A stretch of DNA of 64,000 nt from Lineus longissimus (Eukaryota > Nemertea > Pilidiophora > Heteronemertea > Lineidae). The DNA lies in the NCBI RefSeq assembly GCF_910592395.1, contig NC_088317.1:12402001-12466000 (forward strand). The letters are read 5' to 3'. Made by a program: the position numbers and the translations under genes. The notes below the pieces were generated by a model. That model saw only the letters and a program-made list of their open reading frames with translations, was not told the DNA's origin and did no database searches. Positions 53,930 to 64,000 of the stretch are shown here, piece by piece (within the stretch, counting starts at the first letter, position 1; each line of letters starts with the position of its first letter).

Positions 53930-54310
53930 TTGGAATTCGTTTGAACACAAACGGCAGGAATTTTTCTTTTTCACGGAAACTATTCGAAAGAAAACGAAAA
54001 GCGTTTGGAACGCGTTTGCTGACAAATGGCGCAATGCCGTTTTTGACGAAATGAAAACGAAACGCTTTTCTAAACGTTCTTCAAACGAATTTTAAACACT
54101 CTTCAAACGAAGTTCGTTTAGGGCGAAACGAAATTGCGTTCGCTTTCAAACGCTATATGAAACGGGATATAAACGGTAGGGCCAGCGTTTGACAATCGTT
54201 TTACAAACGTTTCAAGATCGTTTGGGTGCGTTTTTATTGTTCACATTTCAAACGAATTTCAAACGATCTTAGATACGTTTCAAACGCGTTTGAAACGAAA
54301 TCAATTTGGA
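53930..54310. repeat. AAACG/CGTTT-rich repeat tract
   Basis: About 380 bases packed with short direct and inverted copies of CGTTTGAAACG, TTCAAACGAA and AAACGxTT. It borders dispersed repeat A copy 2 at 54343. Several segments can pair with each other. Coding frames across it (53756-54095) are low complexity. Confidence 0.65.
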
Positions 54311-54342
54311 GACGGCCCCTTACTGCAGTGCGATTGTTCTTT

Positions 54343-54652
54343 TGACTCATCAGTAATCTATTTTTCTGAACGTGTTTGATGCTTTTCCGATTTAGTTTCA
54401 GCAAAACGCGTTATTCGTTATTTTTAGTACACACACGACCTGACGCGAAGTACCTTTCCCGCCACGTGAGTGCACGCCGGGATCCGAGTACACGTCACTC
54501 CACTATTACAACACATGTCACCCCGCTATTACGACGCAACGTCATTTCCAATATCGTCGCAAGCGCCATCAGCGTGACGTCGGAAAAATCGATATCTACA
54601 CCAGGTCGTCACATCACGGTAGATCCATGGCTCAAAGAAACGCCTTACTACT
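54343..54652 (-). repeat. dispersed repeat A, copy 2
   Basis: Reverse complement of 5022-5325. Shared landmarks include CCGCCACGTGAGTGC, AGCGTGACGTCGGAAAAA and GGTAGATCCATGG. Confidence 0.75.
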
Positions 54653-55726
54653 GCATCGTTCTACATGGAAAGGATCGACGAATGGAGAGCTAACTAGGGT
54701 CAAATCGGAGTCAACATCGGAAAAGTGTGATAATTCAGTCAGAGTTTGAAATTATGACGCCGGTTGGCGGGAGGTCTGATGTAGGATACATCGCTTACTG
54801 GACTTTGCGCAATATTTCGCCAAAAACTATTCTACGCAACGGTACCTAGGTGACTTTTCCTATTCATAATACACAGCCTGTCCATCCTAGATCGTGGTTA
54901 CATGGGGAGTAATCGTTGTAAAATTAGGCCAAACGCAAATACAGTTTACGCGCGTACCACTATGTTTACGATGCGAACAAGCCGTGTAAGTCATTATCCA
55001 GCATTTTTTTCATTGAACATTTGCGGGTACAGCGTCACAGGGAGCAGCATTGAACGGTAAACAGGTTCACATCATATTCAGACAACGGCTTGTAACGGCC
55101 ATACAGGAAACGATTCGTATCAAAAACCGACGATCACAACTATTCGCTTGCTGAGAGTGCGATTTATTTTTTCACACCAGGTGACGCCATTTTGTTTCCC
55201 ATATTTGGCATAATTTATGCCGCAGCGTCATTGCATGTAGGATTTTACGTAGATCGACATACCTGTGCTTGATGCAGCGGGTGGACAAGGTTACTTTCCT
55301 TATCTTCATTAAGCACCTTGTTCCCAGGTATTTTACGGGGCTTTTGCACCTCGTCGAATGAACTTTCGCGAGCGGGTCTCCGATCACAAACCATTTGATT
55401 TTATACACTGCATCTTACGAAAATAGTTATCACTATAGGTCGTTAACCATGGTAATGGTAATTGTATGGAGTGTGCGTGCGTGTGCAAAAATTAGCAAGC
55501 GATGCCTTCCAGTGGCTAAAAACAAGAAACTGACAAAACTACCGAGTCAAGTAAAAATCGCGCCTTAGAACAAAAGAACAACTCCAGGTAGGTCATCCAG
55601 TGTGAATTCTGGCTAAAGTACCTGGAGACAAGGTACCTAGTGTTGATTATCTCTGTCAACCTCGTTCGCCTGTTGCCTCTCAGCGCTGCACTCACTGAGA
55701 CATGCGAGACGAAATGGGGTTTCCCA
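54653..55726. repeat. left outer inverted segments flanking the SAM-gene element
   Basis: No gene. Two patches match, as reverse complements, sequence right of the 5.3-kb element: 54778-54815 with 61478-61515 (GCGCAAAGTCCAGTAAGC in reverse) and 55159-55225 with 61010-61076 (GGTGACGCCATTTTGTTTCC). The intervening 55226-55726 has no partner. Confidence 0.55.
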
Positions 55727-56426
55727 CACTCCAAAAATTAAATAGTAAATCATTTACCATTTGAAGTTGTTAACGATACGTTTACCAATAAGTAGTTAAC
55801 ATAACTATTTTCATAGTTAGAGTAACTACTTGAAATCCAAACAGCATGAATACTTTTTTACCATTTCCAGTAGTAAAATCAGCCAACCAATCAGAATCAC
55901 TGATTTTGTGAATTAGCCACTTGAAGTAGTAAGCTTCAACCAATCAGAATGCGCCCTCAGACAGCAGACGTCCAGCGTCGATCGCCGCCATTTTTAACCC
56001 GCTTCAAAAGCCAAACTTCGTTTTCGCTGATCTTTAAAATGGACGTCGAGGAAACCTTGGCCTCATGGGGGATGGGAGAACTGGTTAAAGTGTTCATGGG
56101 TAAGATATAGCTTCTGTAGATATTCTTTTTTTCATGTTTCCGACAGCAGAAAAGAATTTTTTTTGACAATTTTGTATAGGCCTAAGGCAAAAAAGAAAAC
56201 GTGCACCATTCGAAACCTGTTTTTAGTTCTCTTTTTTCTTCAGTTCTCACGACGCATGCACAAAACATTTTTATCACCAGTTCGATAGGCCTGTAAGCTA
56301 CTCTATTACATGTATTAATGAAGAATGCACTAAACTGGAAAAAGAAGAAGTTTGTAGGCGATGTGATAAGTAAAAGACAACTTAAAAAGGCCCGCGAAAG
56401 TGTGCGCCCGTCAGCGCTCTTGTGAT

Positions 56427-57146
56427 CACGGCCGTTAGCTAGGTAATTTTTACTTGTGGAGAAATCCCTCGGTCTTGTTACTATGAATAGCCTGCCGACC
56501 ACCGCGCCAACGGCGGGTTGAGTAACCAAAGTGGCTTGGTATATAATAAGGAATACGACCAGGAGACCCGGGCTCGCGATTTTCAAAGTTGGTCAAGCAA
56601 ATCTCCTGCTACACCATCGACGAGCCGTGTAGTTGGTTCCACATTGTAGCATACACCACCAAGATGAGAAATTACCATATAATTTTCCCTTTTCATCATT
56701 CTGTTTACGTTTATAAAGCCTTGCTAGTTTCTATTCTTGGTTCATAAGAGTATCTCGATATGGGTTCTTCGTTACCATGTACGAATTCTTGGCATATGAA
56801 CCGATCTTACCTGTTTTAAACTGATTTTCCGGCGAAATATCGAAGAAACTCGCACGGGATTTGGCGCATCAGCAAATTTCTCCGCCAGTTGACGAAGTAT
56901 CCAAAAACTGATTACGCAGTAACCATTCCTGGCACATGACCTAATTATTATTCACTTCCGATTTGGGTCCCTCCCTTTTATTATCATAATCGACGCGTTC
57001 AAAGTTGGTCAAGGGAAATTACTTCATAAATCATGCAAATTACCACGAAGGCGTCATATTTGCAGATCAACCAATCAGATCGGAGATTCCACAGGAGTCA
57101 TGTGATCAAATAAATTGTTAAGGCACATTGTTGTCTAACGGCCGTG
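56427..57146 (-). mobile_element. 720-bp MITE, copy 2
   Basis: Reverse-complement twin of 43666-44385 with identical length. Ends CACGGCCGTTAG and CTAACGGCCGTG. Flanked by TGAT on each side (56423-56426 and 57147-57150), an independent 4-base duplication. Lies in intron 1 of the SAM-domain gene. Confidence 0.9.
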
Positions 57147-57150
57147 TGAT

Positions 57151-58905
57151 AATGCGAGTGCGCGCCATGAAGCAAAGTGTCGCACTCTCGATTTAAGAAC
57201 AAGTTTCAAACAGTTTTATTCGATTTTAGTGCTAAATTTTATATGAACATTATTGAAAATTTGTTCCGAAGTATCAGTAGAGCATTCGCGCATTACATGC
57301 ATTTAATGAGATACTCGTTAGTTTGAATATTCCCGCCGAAAAAGTTGACGCAAGTGTAAAGTATTTCCGAGAGGGTGCACTCGGACCAACTCAAAATCGA
57401 TGGCGGAAGTCGCCGGAACTGTTGACGTTTTATACTGATCTAAAATGCGATCGATTTCGACCTCATTCTACCAAATGTTCCTTTTCCAAATACTTGCGAG
57501 CAGAAATTGTTGTCTCATTATAGCAGAGTGTCAAATTCACGCATATTGCGTGAAATGTCTTGCTGAAAAATGCTTCGGACACGGACGCTTCATTCAGAAC
57601 AGATGATGATTCATTCATTCATGATTTGCATGCACTGACCCACCACCTACAGTGTATAGGCTACAATACATGTACATATGTACATGTAGGGCCTACCATG
57701 CGAGGCCCTACATGCAATGTACATTATAGCCCTGTTAGTGGTGAAGCCTGGCCACCATAGGCCTAAAGGCTTTGAAATGTCCACACTGAATTCAGTCGAA
57801 ATCCACTGCCGAGACCAGAAGGCCTACTGGTCTGACTGGTCACTCGTCGTGAGACTGTTCATTCAATCTGGACGTTTTGATCTGGCAGTCTGGATTGGTC
57901 AGTGTCTGAATTGTCTGCAGTCTTATTGATAGTTGTAAGTTTTGCAGTGTAGTTTGCCTGAGACATATGATCATCCAGGACCACCAGGTCCAGTCAGTGT
58001 TCAGTAGTGTAGCTTATTTAATTTTATGTATTTGGAAAGAGAAGTTCGTTCTGTGGATGCTTTCTTGGATCCTTCCTGTCCTCTACTAAATGTCTTTATG
58101 ATTATCTACCAACTCTGTATTTTTAACTGGTTAATATCGAATGAAATGGCCGGGTCGAAATTGAGTACTCTTGTAGATTACAGTGAATAACAGTACCTGG
58201 TACATTATCGAATTGATATATCGGATCTCAGTAGGGTCTCCCCATGATCCTTTCCTTTTGCAACACAATGCTTGCCTGCTTAACAAGAGTGGTAGGCCTA
58301 GATAGATGGAAATTCTATAATGCATAGGGTTAATTCTATAATTTTGACGAAAGTAGGGGGGGTCATAATTGGTAGTATTGATAGTATTGAAAAGTCTCAC
58401 AACAGGGTGTACCAAGATTAATTGCTGGTTTTTCAACCATATGCTAGCGATAGTGCGCAGCAGTGGTTGTTGAATGATTGTGGTTGATGAATCTTTTTGT
58501 TCCAAAATTTGTTTTATTGATTCTAAATTGGCTGCTAGTGCTACAATTAAATTTGCACAGGATGTTGAAAATACTCCAAAAACTGCAAACCATTCCATTA
58601 CATGTCTGTCTGTGACACTGTGACAGACAAGCCGCTGAGAAGGGGGTGGTGCTTTTGGACTACAACGTTTTTTGTGTCCATTTTGTGGGAGTTGATGGTG
58701 ACCTAGGTTTTTTTCTTTTTTTTGTAGAATTGAATCCTGATCAAACCAAGAATTACTCATGGAAGCATGTCAGTATTGACTGGCTGGCCTGTTGTCATTA
58801 ATTACTAGTACTTAGTATACGTAATACCACCAGATTAAGCTTAAAGTATGGCAACCTTCATTTTTGCATGATTTTCATTTCATTTAGGACTACATCTATT
58901 TTCAG
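57151..58905. other. intron 1 of the SAM-domain gene, remainder
   Basis: Contains no recognisable element. A minus-strand ATG-started frame of 209 codons (58131-58760) is the longest here; it has a hydrophobic patch (MEWFAVFGVFSTSCANLIVA) but no known domain, and could be chance. Confidence 0.3.
58131..58760 (-). CDS. unidentified 209-codon ORF, doubtful
   Basis: ATG start (MSNSWFDQDSILQ). Two weak hydrophobic stretches, no motif, no detectable relative in the window. It is antisense to the SAM-gene intron. Included because its length is unusual for a random frame in this base composition; treat as hypothetical. Confidence 0.15.
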   Translation of the reverse strand: MSNSWFDQDSILQKKEKNLGHHQLPQNGHKKRCSPKAPPPSQRLVCHSVTDRHVMEWFAVFGVFSTSCANLIVALAANLESIKQILEQKDSSTTIIQQPLLRTIASIWLKNQQLILVHPVVRLFNTINTTNYDPPYFRQNYRINPMHYRISIYLGLPLLLSRQALCCKRKGSWGDPTEIRYINSIMYQVLLFTVIYKSTQFRPGHFIRY

Positions 58906-60123
58906 ATGAAGGCATTGATGATGAGGCATTTTGTATGTTGGACGATGAAATAATAAAGGAGCTGATTCCAAAAATTGGTACCAGAAAGAAGTTTGCAAGG
59001 AAGTACCGCAATCTACTACTATGTAATAGTCATGATAGTAGTCTTGGGGTAAGGATACCAGTGTTGAAGATGATGTTAATGATGAAAGTGTTGGTAAGAC
59101 TTAAGTACATTATTATTGTTCAAGTATCCCTTTTTTTAAGTGGCCATCTGACATGCAATTTGTATGACTGTATTTACTGCATGTACCCCAATTTTGTCTC
59201 AGATGCCTTGAATTGATACCAGAAGCAAAAAAGATTCTAGTGATCCAATGAGGAACCAGCGAAACTAATCCATGACGTGGCGCTGATACACAACTCAGTC
59301 TTGACGGCGTCATTGAAAGCGAGGCTAACGTTAATTTCCATTTATTTTGGAAAATACTACAATTTAGACCAATGAATGAATGGAACCAGTACTGCTAACT
59401 GAGTATCATTTCCAAAATACATTATAATGGTTATTTTTCAGTGGAACAGAGTGTAGTTGCAATGCAACTTCTACCGATCATGCTGCCCCCCAGGCCAACA
59501 AAAGGTCATAGACCATCCGTGACTGAGGCAATGTCATCGTTCATACAGTTCAAGCAGGTATAAAGTTATTGCCTTCATGTAGTTTTTGCGATTTGAGCAT
59601 GGCGACCTTGAATATTGCATACAGATTTTTGATTGTATTATAACAAATTCATAATTTTGTGTCAACTTGTTTGAAATGAACAAGGGAAGTGGTCCTCTGA
59701 TGAATCAATTTGAAATTAACAGGGCCATAGTTTTTTAGTAGATGACTAGTCCAGAGGGGTCTTTGCTTACATGTATATTACATTAGCTTAATTGTCTGAT
59801 AGAAATTGATTTGTCTTGCAGGTGACAACAAATATCCCCTCATTCCTTCAGGACCTCCCAAGTGGAGCTGTGCAGCCCTTCGTGTTGGCTCTTGGGGATA
59901 GAACCTCTCCAACTCAGGCATTTCTTATCATTGAGGTGAACGCTTTAGAATATCCGACACTGCTGAAAGCCGTTGAGGCCTGTTTTAGGCTTTGTATGTT
60001 CCTGACTTAGAATATCCTACTGGACTGCATTATTGTGTGGCAATTCATTGAGGACTTTGGTGATCTGCTAGAGTATAAAGAGGAAGATCCTATGATATTT
60101 GCAAAGATCTGGCCATTTATAGT

Positions 60124-60780
60124 GTGAGTATATCTTGGGATTACTGTATAGGAGGCAATGTATCAAGGGGTTATTGTCCTGAAAACGTTTTACTGCTTTC
60201 AAATTGAATGAATGTGAAATGAATTGTTAACTTAACTGTCATTGATAGATTTCTACTTTAAATGCCAGTCACAAATTTGAATGTAATGAATTGAAAACTA
60301 TAGTTAATGATAAATTTCTGTTGTAAATACATGTAGATGTAATCAGACTAAATGCGTTTAGTGTTTGTTTTTCATTAAAAGGTAATTCTTTTAGTGACAA
60401 CATGGTTGTGTACCCTAGCTTAAAGAGGATAACGCCGTACAATAAGTCTTGATCTCTTTGAGAATTAGTTGTAGGACGCTATCTCCTTTAAGAAATACAA
60501 CCCAATGATGGGATCTATGACCCTGGCAATATGTAGCAAATGCACTTTCAAAAGGCTCTTTGGACATCAGTTCTATCACTCATTGTTCTCACACTGTCCA
60601 AAATACTGGTTATTTTGGACCCCTCATAATGAGGAAATCCGGGCCTCCTTGCTGCCGATCTCAAGTAGACGAACAGGTGTCGGCTTGAGAGAAACAGTAG
60701 CAGTTACAGCCCGGATTTCCTCATTATGACCCTAACTAGCCCATCCGCCAAAAAGGGAGCGACAAGTACATAATAGTTAA
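60124..60780. other. right part of the 5.3-kb unit, no gene
   Basis: AT-rich. A CCGGATTTCCTCATTATGA motif at 60711-60728 is the reverse complement of CATAATGAGGAAATCCGG at 60625-60642, a small inverted repeat spanning about 105 bases. Confidence 0.4.
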
Positions 60781-61009
60781 TCTGGATGGATAAAGTAGTA
60801 AGGATCACTATCAAAATGGTTCAAATTGAAACTATAAAATGGTTAAAAATCAACTACTTATGGTAGTTACTTTATTAACTATTTTGAAATAGTTAAAATA
60901 ACCACTTATTAGTCGGTGCAATACTAAGCCCCAAAGTAGTTACCATTTAACTATTAATAGTTAGTTTTCACCATTTAATTTTTGGAGTGCATAACCTCAT
61001 TCGTATGAA

Positions 61010-61520
61010 TAAATTATGACGCGTGTGCCAAATATGGGAAACAAAATGGCGTCGGCTGGTGTGAAAAAATAAATCGCGCTGAGAGTATACATTACGCGCA
61101 TACATTACATTCAGACATTTGAGCTTCCAATAATTTTGTTAATTTACGTGAGTACATTTTCAACCCCGAAAAGTGTGATGAAGTTATGCTTTTATTTAGT
61201 AAAAATCGGTAGGTATGTCCAACAAGACATGTGTCTCAGCTGCCTGGGTGGGTGTGGGTCATCACTCAAAAGTCGTTCTCTGCAATGCATGCAAGCACTG
61301 CGTGTGTGTTTGATTTGGGTACACAATGTACGTTACCCTCTCTACTTCAAATGAATGAACCTCATAAGGGTTTGATTAATTAATTGTTTGTCGTACCTTC
61401 TTCGATCGAGGTCCGAACAAATTTTCAGGCTAGAGTACCGGGGTAAAACATAATGGTCGCTCCCCCATTTCGCTCGTTTCGTTTCGTTGCGCAAAGTCCA
61501 GTAAGCCGGATACATCTGTC
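61010..61520. repeat. right outer inverted segments flanking the SAM-gene element
   Basis: 61010-61076 and 61478-61515 are reverse complements of 55159-55225 and 54778-54815. No gene; the open frame 61430-61663 (-) overlaps the second block and shows no domain. Confidence 0.55.
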
Positions 61521-62465
61521 ATGTTGCGAAATCTCAAAATCTCCACTCTGTCGTGGGCTCCCCGTGATCGAGACACCGAGAGCATGAGTTTACTCCGGAT
61601 CACGATAGACATCCACACATGCATTGATAACATATGAATGACTTTTCTGGCTTGGTTATTCATCAGATACTGTCATCAAATGACATTATTGCACCAAATT
61701 AAAATAAGAAAAACTGCTATTAAATGATTCATGAATTGTTTTCATTTTTTATTGATTCACACTGTAGGTATAATGTTAGACTACGGTTCTTTGCCTTGGG
61801 GAATATACGCATCAAATTAAACGTATCATGTGTCAAAATTAATTTCATTTCTATCCGAGTTGTAACTGATATAAATATACCGAGACATTTTATTATTCCA
61901 ATGCTTTACTCAAATAATATAACTCATTCTCACCTATACCGGATTGTATTGTTACAGTATGTAAACGCAGCTCTGAACTGCGGATTGGTTATACATTCAA
62001 CACCGGAACGGATTCGATATGCTCACGACAAGGCCAGGTGGCCACTATTAAAGTGAACAGCCGATTCCCGTCGCAGGGTGGCTCCAAAAGCCTCGGGGAA
62101 ATAATATTTTACCTGACAAGTAACTTCCGACATTTTATGCCTGGACGTGAAATATTTACTTAAAATTCGAAATAATTTATATTCAGATGTAAGGGGGGGG
62201 GGGGGCTCCAATTCGCCCATTTAGAGACATTTTAAGCAATTACAATCGCTGCCTGCTCTGGGAAATTTGCTTAATGTTATGATTAAAAGCATATTCCAGT
62301 ACATGGCATTGAAAGAAGTGACCTTATATTAAAGCCTTTGACATTCTCAGTTGAAACTATAGGAAATAGAACATCATTTTACACCTACATCACAGAAAAA
62401 AATATTATCAAATACATGTAGATAGCAATGTTTTTCAGCTTATTGTTAACTTTACAGATCAAACC
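61521..62465. other. spacer upstream of the second GPCR pseudogene
   Basis: AT-rich. A run of 14 G residues lies at 62191-62204. A CTTTACAG acceptor-like site just before 62459 suggests the receptor start is in a second exon. Confidence 0.35.
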
Positions 62466-63495
62466 ATGGATACCCCAAATGCATCCATGTCGACGATCGA
62501 GGAGGGAGGGGGTCAACTGGATACGAGTAACTTCTGGGAGTATTGTCTTACGACGACCCTTTATGAATACATTCTACATGTATTAATCATAACCGGGACC
62601 TGCCTCAACAGTTTATTCATTTCTGTTCTTCTAAAACGGAAGATTGGTAAATCTTCGACGAGAATCTTGCTTATTGTTGCAGCAGTCGCAGACACCGCGG
62701 TCCTGTGGACTGGCCTACGACGCTGGCTGCTCTAGTATATACCTTTGACGTGGATTGAAGGCTTCTAACATAACTTGCATGTCCTGTCCACTATTTCTTC
62801 ACAAGTTTCTTCAACCAATTTTTAAGCTTTAATTCTGTTAACCATTGAGAGGTGTATCTCTGTAATCTTTCCTTTAAAAGCTAGGATTATCTGCACAGGA
62901 AAATGAACGATCGTCATATTAACAACAGTTTTTCGTATGTTTTTCCTAAATTCACAAATACTCATTTGCTTCAGAATCGACCTCGAAACCCCGAGATATG
63001 CATTTTTTCTGTGTTATCCAACAAATATTAATTACATACAACCATTTCTGGGCAAACAGCTGTACCTGGATGGATCTACTTTCATCATCGTTTATGCCAT
63101 TCCTTGTAATAATTCTGTGCAACTGTTCTATTCTACACCAGGTCATCCGAAGTCATACAAAGAGAAAAAGTCTCCAGCATCCTGAGAAAGGTTCAAATAG
63201 TCAGATAGCACATGCAGATGATGAGCATGACCTACATGTTGCTACTGTTAGCATAGTGTTTATCGTATTAACGTTACCAGAACGCGTGTTTTTTTTATTC
63301 GTGTACAATTTTAATACTGATTGGACCATTATGCAGCAAGTAGTCCGAGTGGTTCTTGCTCATTGTTTTGCGATTTCATTTCTACATGTATACGCGATTT
63401 CATTTCAATACACCAATAATACAGTAAACTTACTGTTATACTTCGTAAGTGGAACACAATTTCAAACTGAGGTATACCGGATGTTCCGAGCATGA
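62466..63495 (+). pseudogene. class A GPCR pseudogene (peptide-receptor-like)
   Basis: Seven-transmembrane receptor, decayed in the middle. Start MDTPNASMSTIEEGG with a glycosylation-type NAS. TM1 VLIITGTCLNSLFISVLL carries the conserved Asn; loop 1 is KRKIGKSS; TM2 RILLIVAAVADTAVLW has the A..AD. Between 62730 and 62935 the frame is broken, but TM3-like CPVHYFFTSFFNQFL and an ICTGK-stop-TIVILTTV segment (TM4) can be followed across frames. TM5 is SSFMPFLVIILCNCSILHQV, then KKSLQHPEKG-type loop 3, TM6 VATVSIVFIVLTLPERVFFL and TM7 NNTVNLLLYFVSGTQF in place of NPxxY, with C-terminal YRMFRA. Two frameshifts and one or two stops. TM7 is of the type found in FMRFamide-like and related invertebrate peptide receptors, many of which are lineage-expanded. 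Confidence 0.8.
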
Positions 63496-64000
63496 TTCTG
63501 CGTCTGACATTATAGGTTACCTGTTAAACACATTCAACTATGAAGCAACGCATCAAAATACTTGCTCATTTTTTGCCACCTTTATCTCCAAAACAACATT
63601 GAGAAGAACCTCTTTGACGGAGATTGAAAATGACACGCGCCCCGAGTATTGCCATTGATGGGCTGAGATCATCATCAACTGTTCAGTGGTATCGTGTTAA
63701 AGTGGGATTACCATTTTGGATCATTGATTGATTCCCACAGTGAATTACGTAATTTGCATAGCTGCAAGTTGTGACGGTAACTCATAATCGGTTTCTCTGT
63801 TATCGATACGGCTGGTGATGACGGAAGTGACGAAATAACCTTGGAGGAAGTCCTATAACACTTGTACTATCCTCTTTATTTGTTAACGAAAGGGGATAAT
63901 TATAGTATTGCAATAACTGCCAACTTTGCCAAGAATCGAAATGACGGTAAGTCTCTATTCCCTGCCTGGTACAACCATTGGGAGCGTCCAATAAGCCTAA
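63496..64000. other. terminal spacer
   Basis: No gene or element recognised. Confidence 0.35.

Larger units (their letters stand above)
56039..60123 (+). pseudogene. SAM-domain gene (SAMD3-like), four exons, damaged
   Basis: Exon 1 56039-56099 starts MDVEETLASWGMGELVKVFM and ends at GTAAGA. Exon 2 starts 58906 after TTTTCAG and completes a SAM (sterile alpha motif) domain: EGIDDEAFCMLDDEIIKELI, then PKIGTRKKFARKYRNL with the conserved PxxGxRxK loop. It likely runs to the GTAAGAC donor at 59094, with a one-base slip near 59035-59045 leading into an acidic DTSVEDDVNDESV. Exon 3 (59442-59557) gives VAMQLLPIMLPPRPTKGHRP, exon 4 (from 59822) gives VTTNIPSFLQDLPSGAVQPF and QAFLIIEVNALEYPTLLKAV. 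A second frame slip near 59995 is followed by YVPDLEYPTG-type and FIEDFGDLLEYKEEDPM segments. Splice phases agree apart from those slips. The layout (SAM, linker, C-terminal VQPF..LGDR..AFLII module) resembles SAMD3-like proteins as I know them. Confidence 0.62.
55727..60989 (+). mobile_element. 5.3-kb TIR-bounded unit carrying a SAM-domain gene
   Basis: The left end CACTCCAAAAATTAAATAGT and the reverse complement of the right end CACTCCAAAAATTAAATGGT are inverted repeats. Imperfect similarity continues for about 120 bases through AATAAGTxGTTAxxxTAACTATTT and AGTAACTAC blocks. No target duplication could be recognised (flanks TTTCCCA and CATAACC). The internal multi-exon gene encodes a SAM-domain protein, not a known transposase. 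A 720-bp MITE is nested in its first intron. Whether the unit moves is inference from its ends. Confidence 0.6.

Overview
The window is nuclear DNA from an animal, most likely a marine invertebrate. Coding sequence is sparse, genes are split by GT-AG introns, AT-rich spacer is abundant, and transposable elements (TEs) of many superfamilies fill the space. I cannot fix the phylum from sequence alone. Nothing bacterial or organellar was seen, and no tRNA, rRNA or CRISPR array was found.

The only intact host gene I can model is a 12-TM SLC16 (monocarboxylate-transporter-like) carrier on the + strand. It has three coding exons (32552-32759, 36664-36807, 49644-51133), phase-compatible GT-AG junctions and 613 codons. 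Its two introns (3.9 kb and 12.8 kb) hold at least eight TE insertions. Two class A peptide-receptor-like GPCR pseudogenes lie near the window edges (7710-8029 and 62466-63495).

Region by region. 0-2 kb: a decayed MULE transposase (- strand). 2.5-5 kb: a minisatellite, its palindromic copy and 2.8 tandem copies of a 619-bp unit. 5-9.3 kb: a dispersed repeat, a TIR element with 54-bp perfect ends, a GPCR pseudogene cut off at a pogo-type transposon end, a Myb/SANT-like ORF and a pogo transposase scrap. 11-12.7 kb: two copies of one short element in inverted orientation. 16.2-21.4 kb: a 93-bp-period minisatellite interrupted by a decayed Ty3/Gypsy retroelement with 180-bp LTRs. 22.06-25.26 kb: an apparently complete pogo/Tigger-like transposon with TA target duplication, matching TIRs and an intact four-exon transposase gene. 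28-32 kb: a decayed relative of that transposase and a complex foldback element. 34.7-36.3 kb: a PIF/Harbinger element in SLC16 intron 1. 38-47.3 kb (intron 2): nested TIR elements, another pogo scrap, a 0.9-kb dispersed repeat and a 4-kb two-gene Harbinger-like transposon carrying a 720-bp MITE. 47.6-49.4 kb: a degenerate 290-bp tandem array and a Penelope-type GIY-YIG fragment. 51.1-54.7 kb: more dispersed repeats. 55.73-60.99 kb: a 5.3-kb sequence with long imperfect TIRs that carries a multi-exon SAM-domain gene and a second copy of the 720-bp MITE.

The strongest candidate for something undescribed is the 55.7-61.0 kb structure: a SAM-domain gene of the SAMD3-like type enclosed by about 120-bp inverted repeats. 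The best-supported complete mobile systems are the 22.06-25.26 kb pogo-like element and the 43.34-47.34 kb Harbinger-like element, both with clean target-site duplications.
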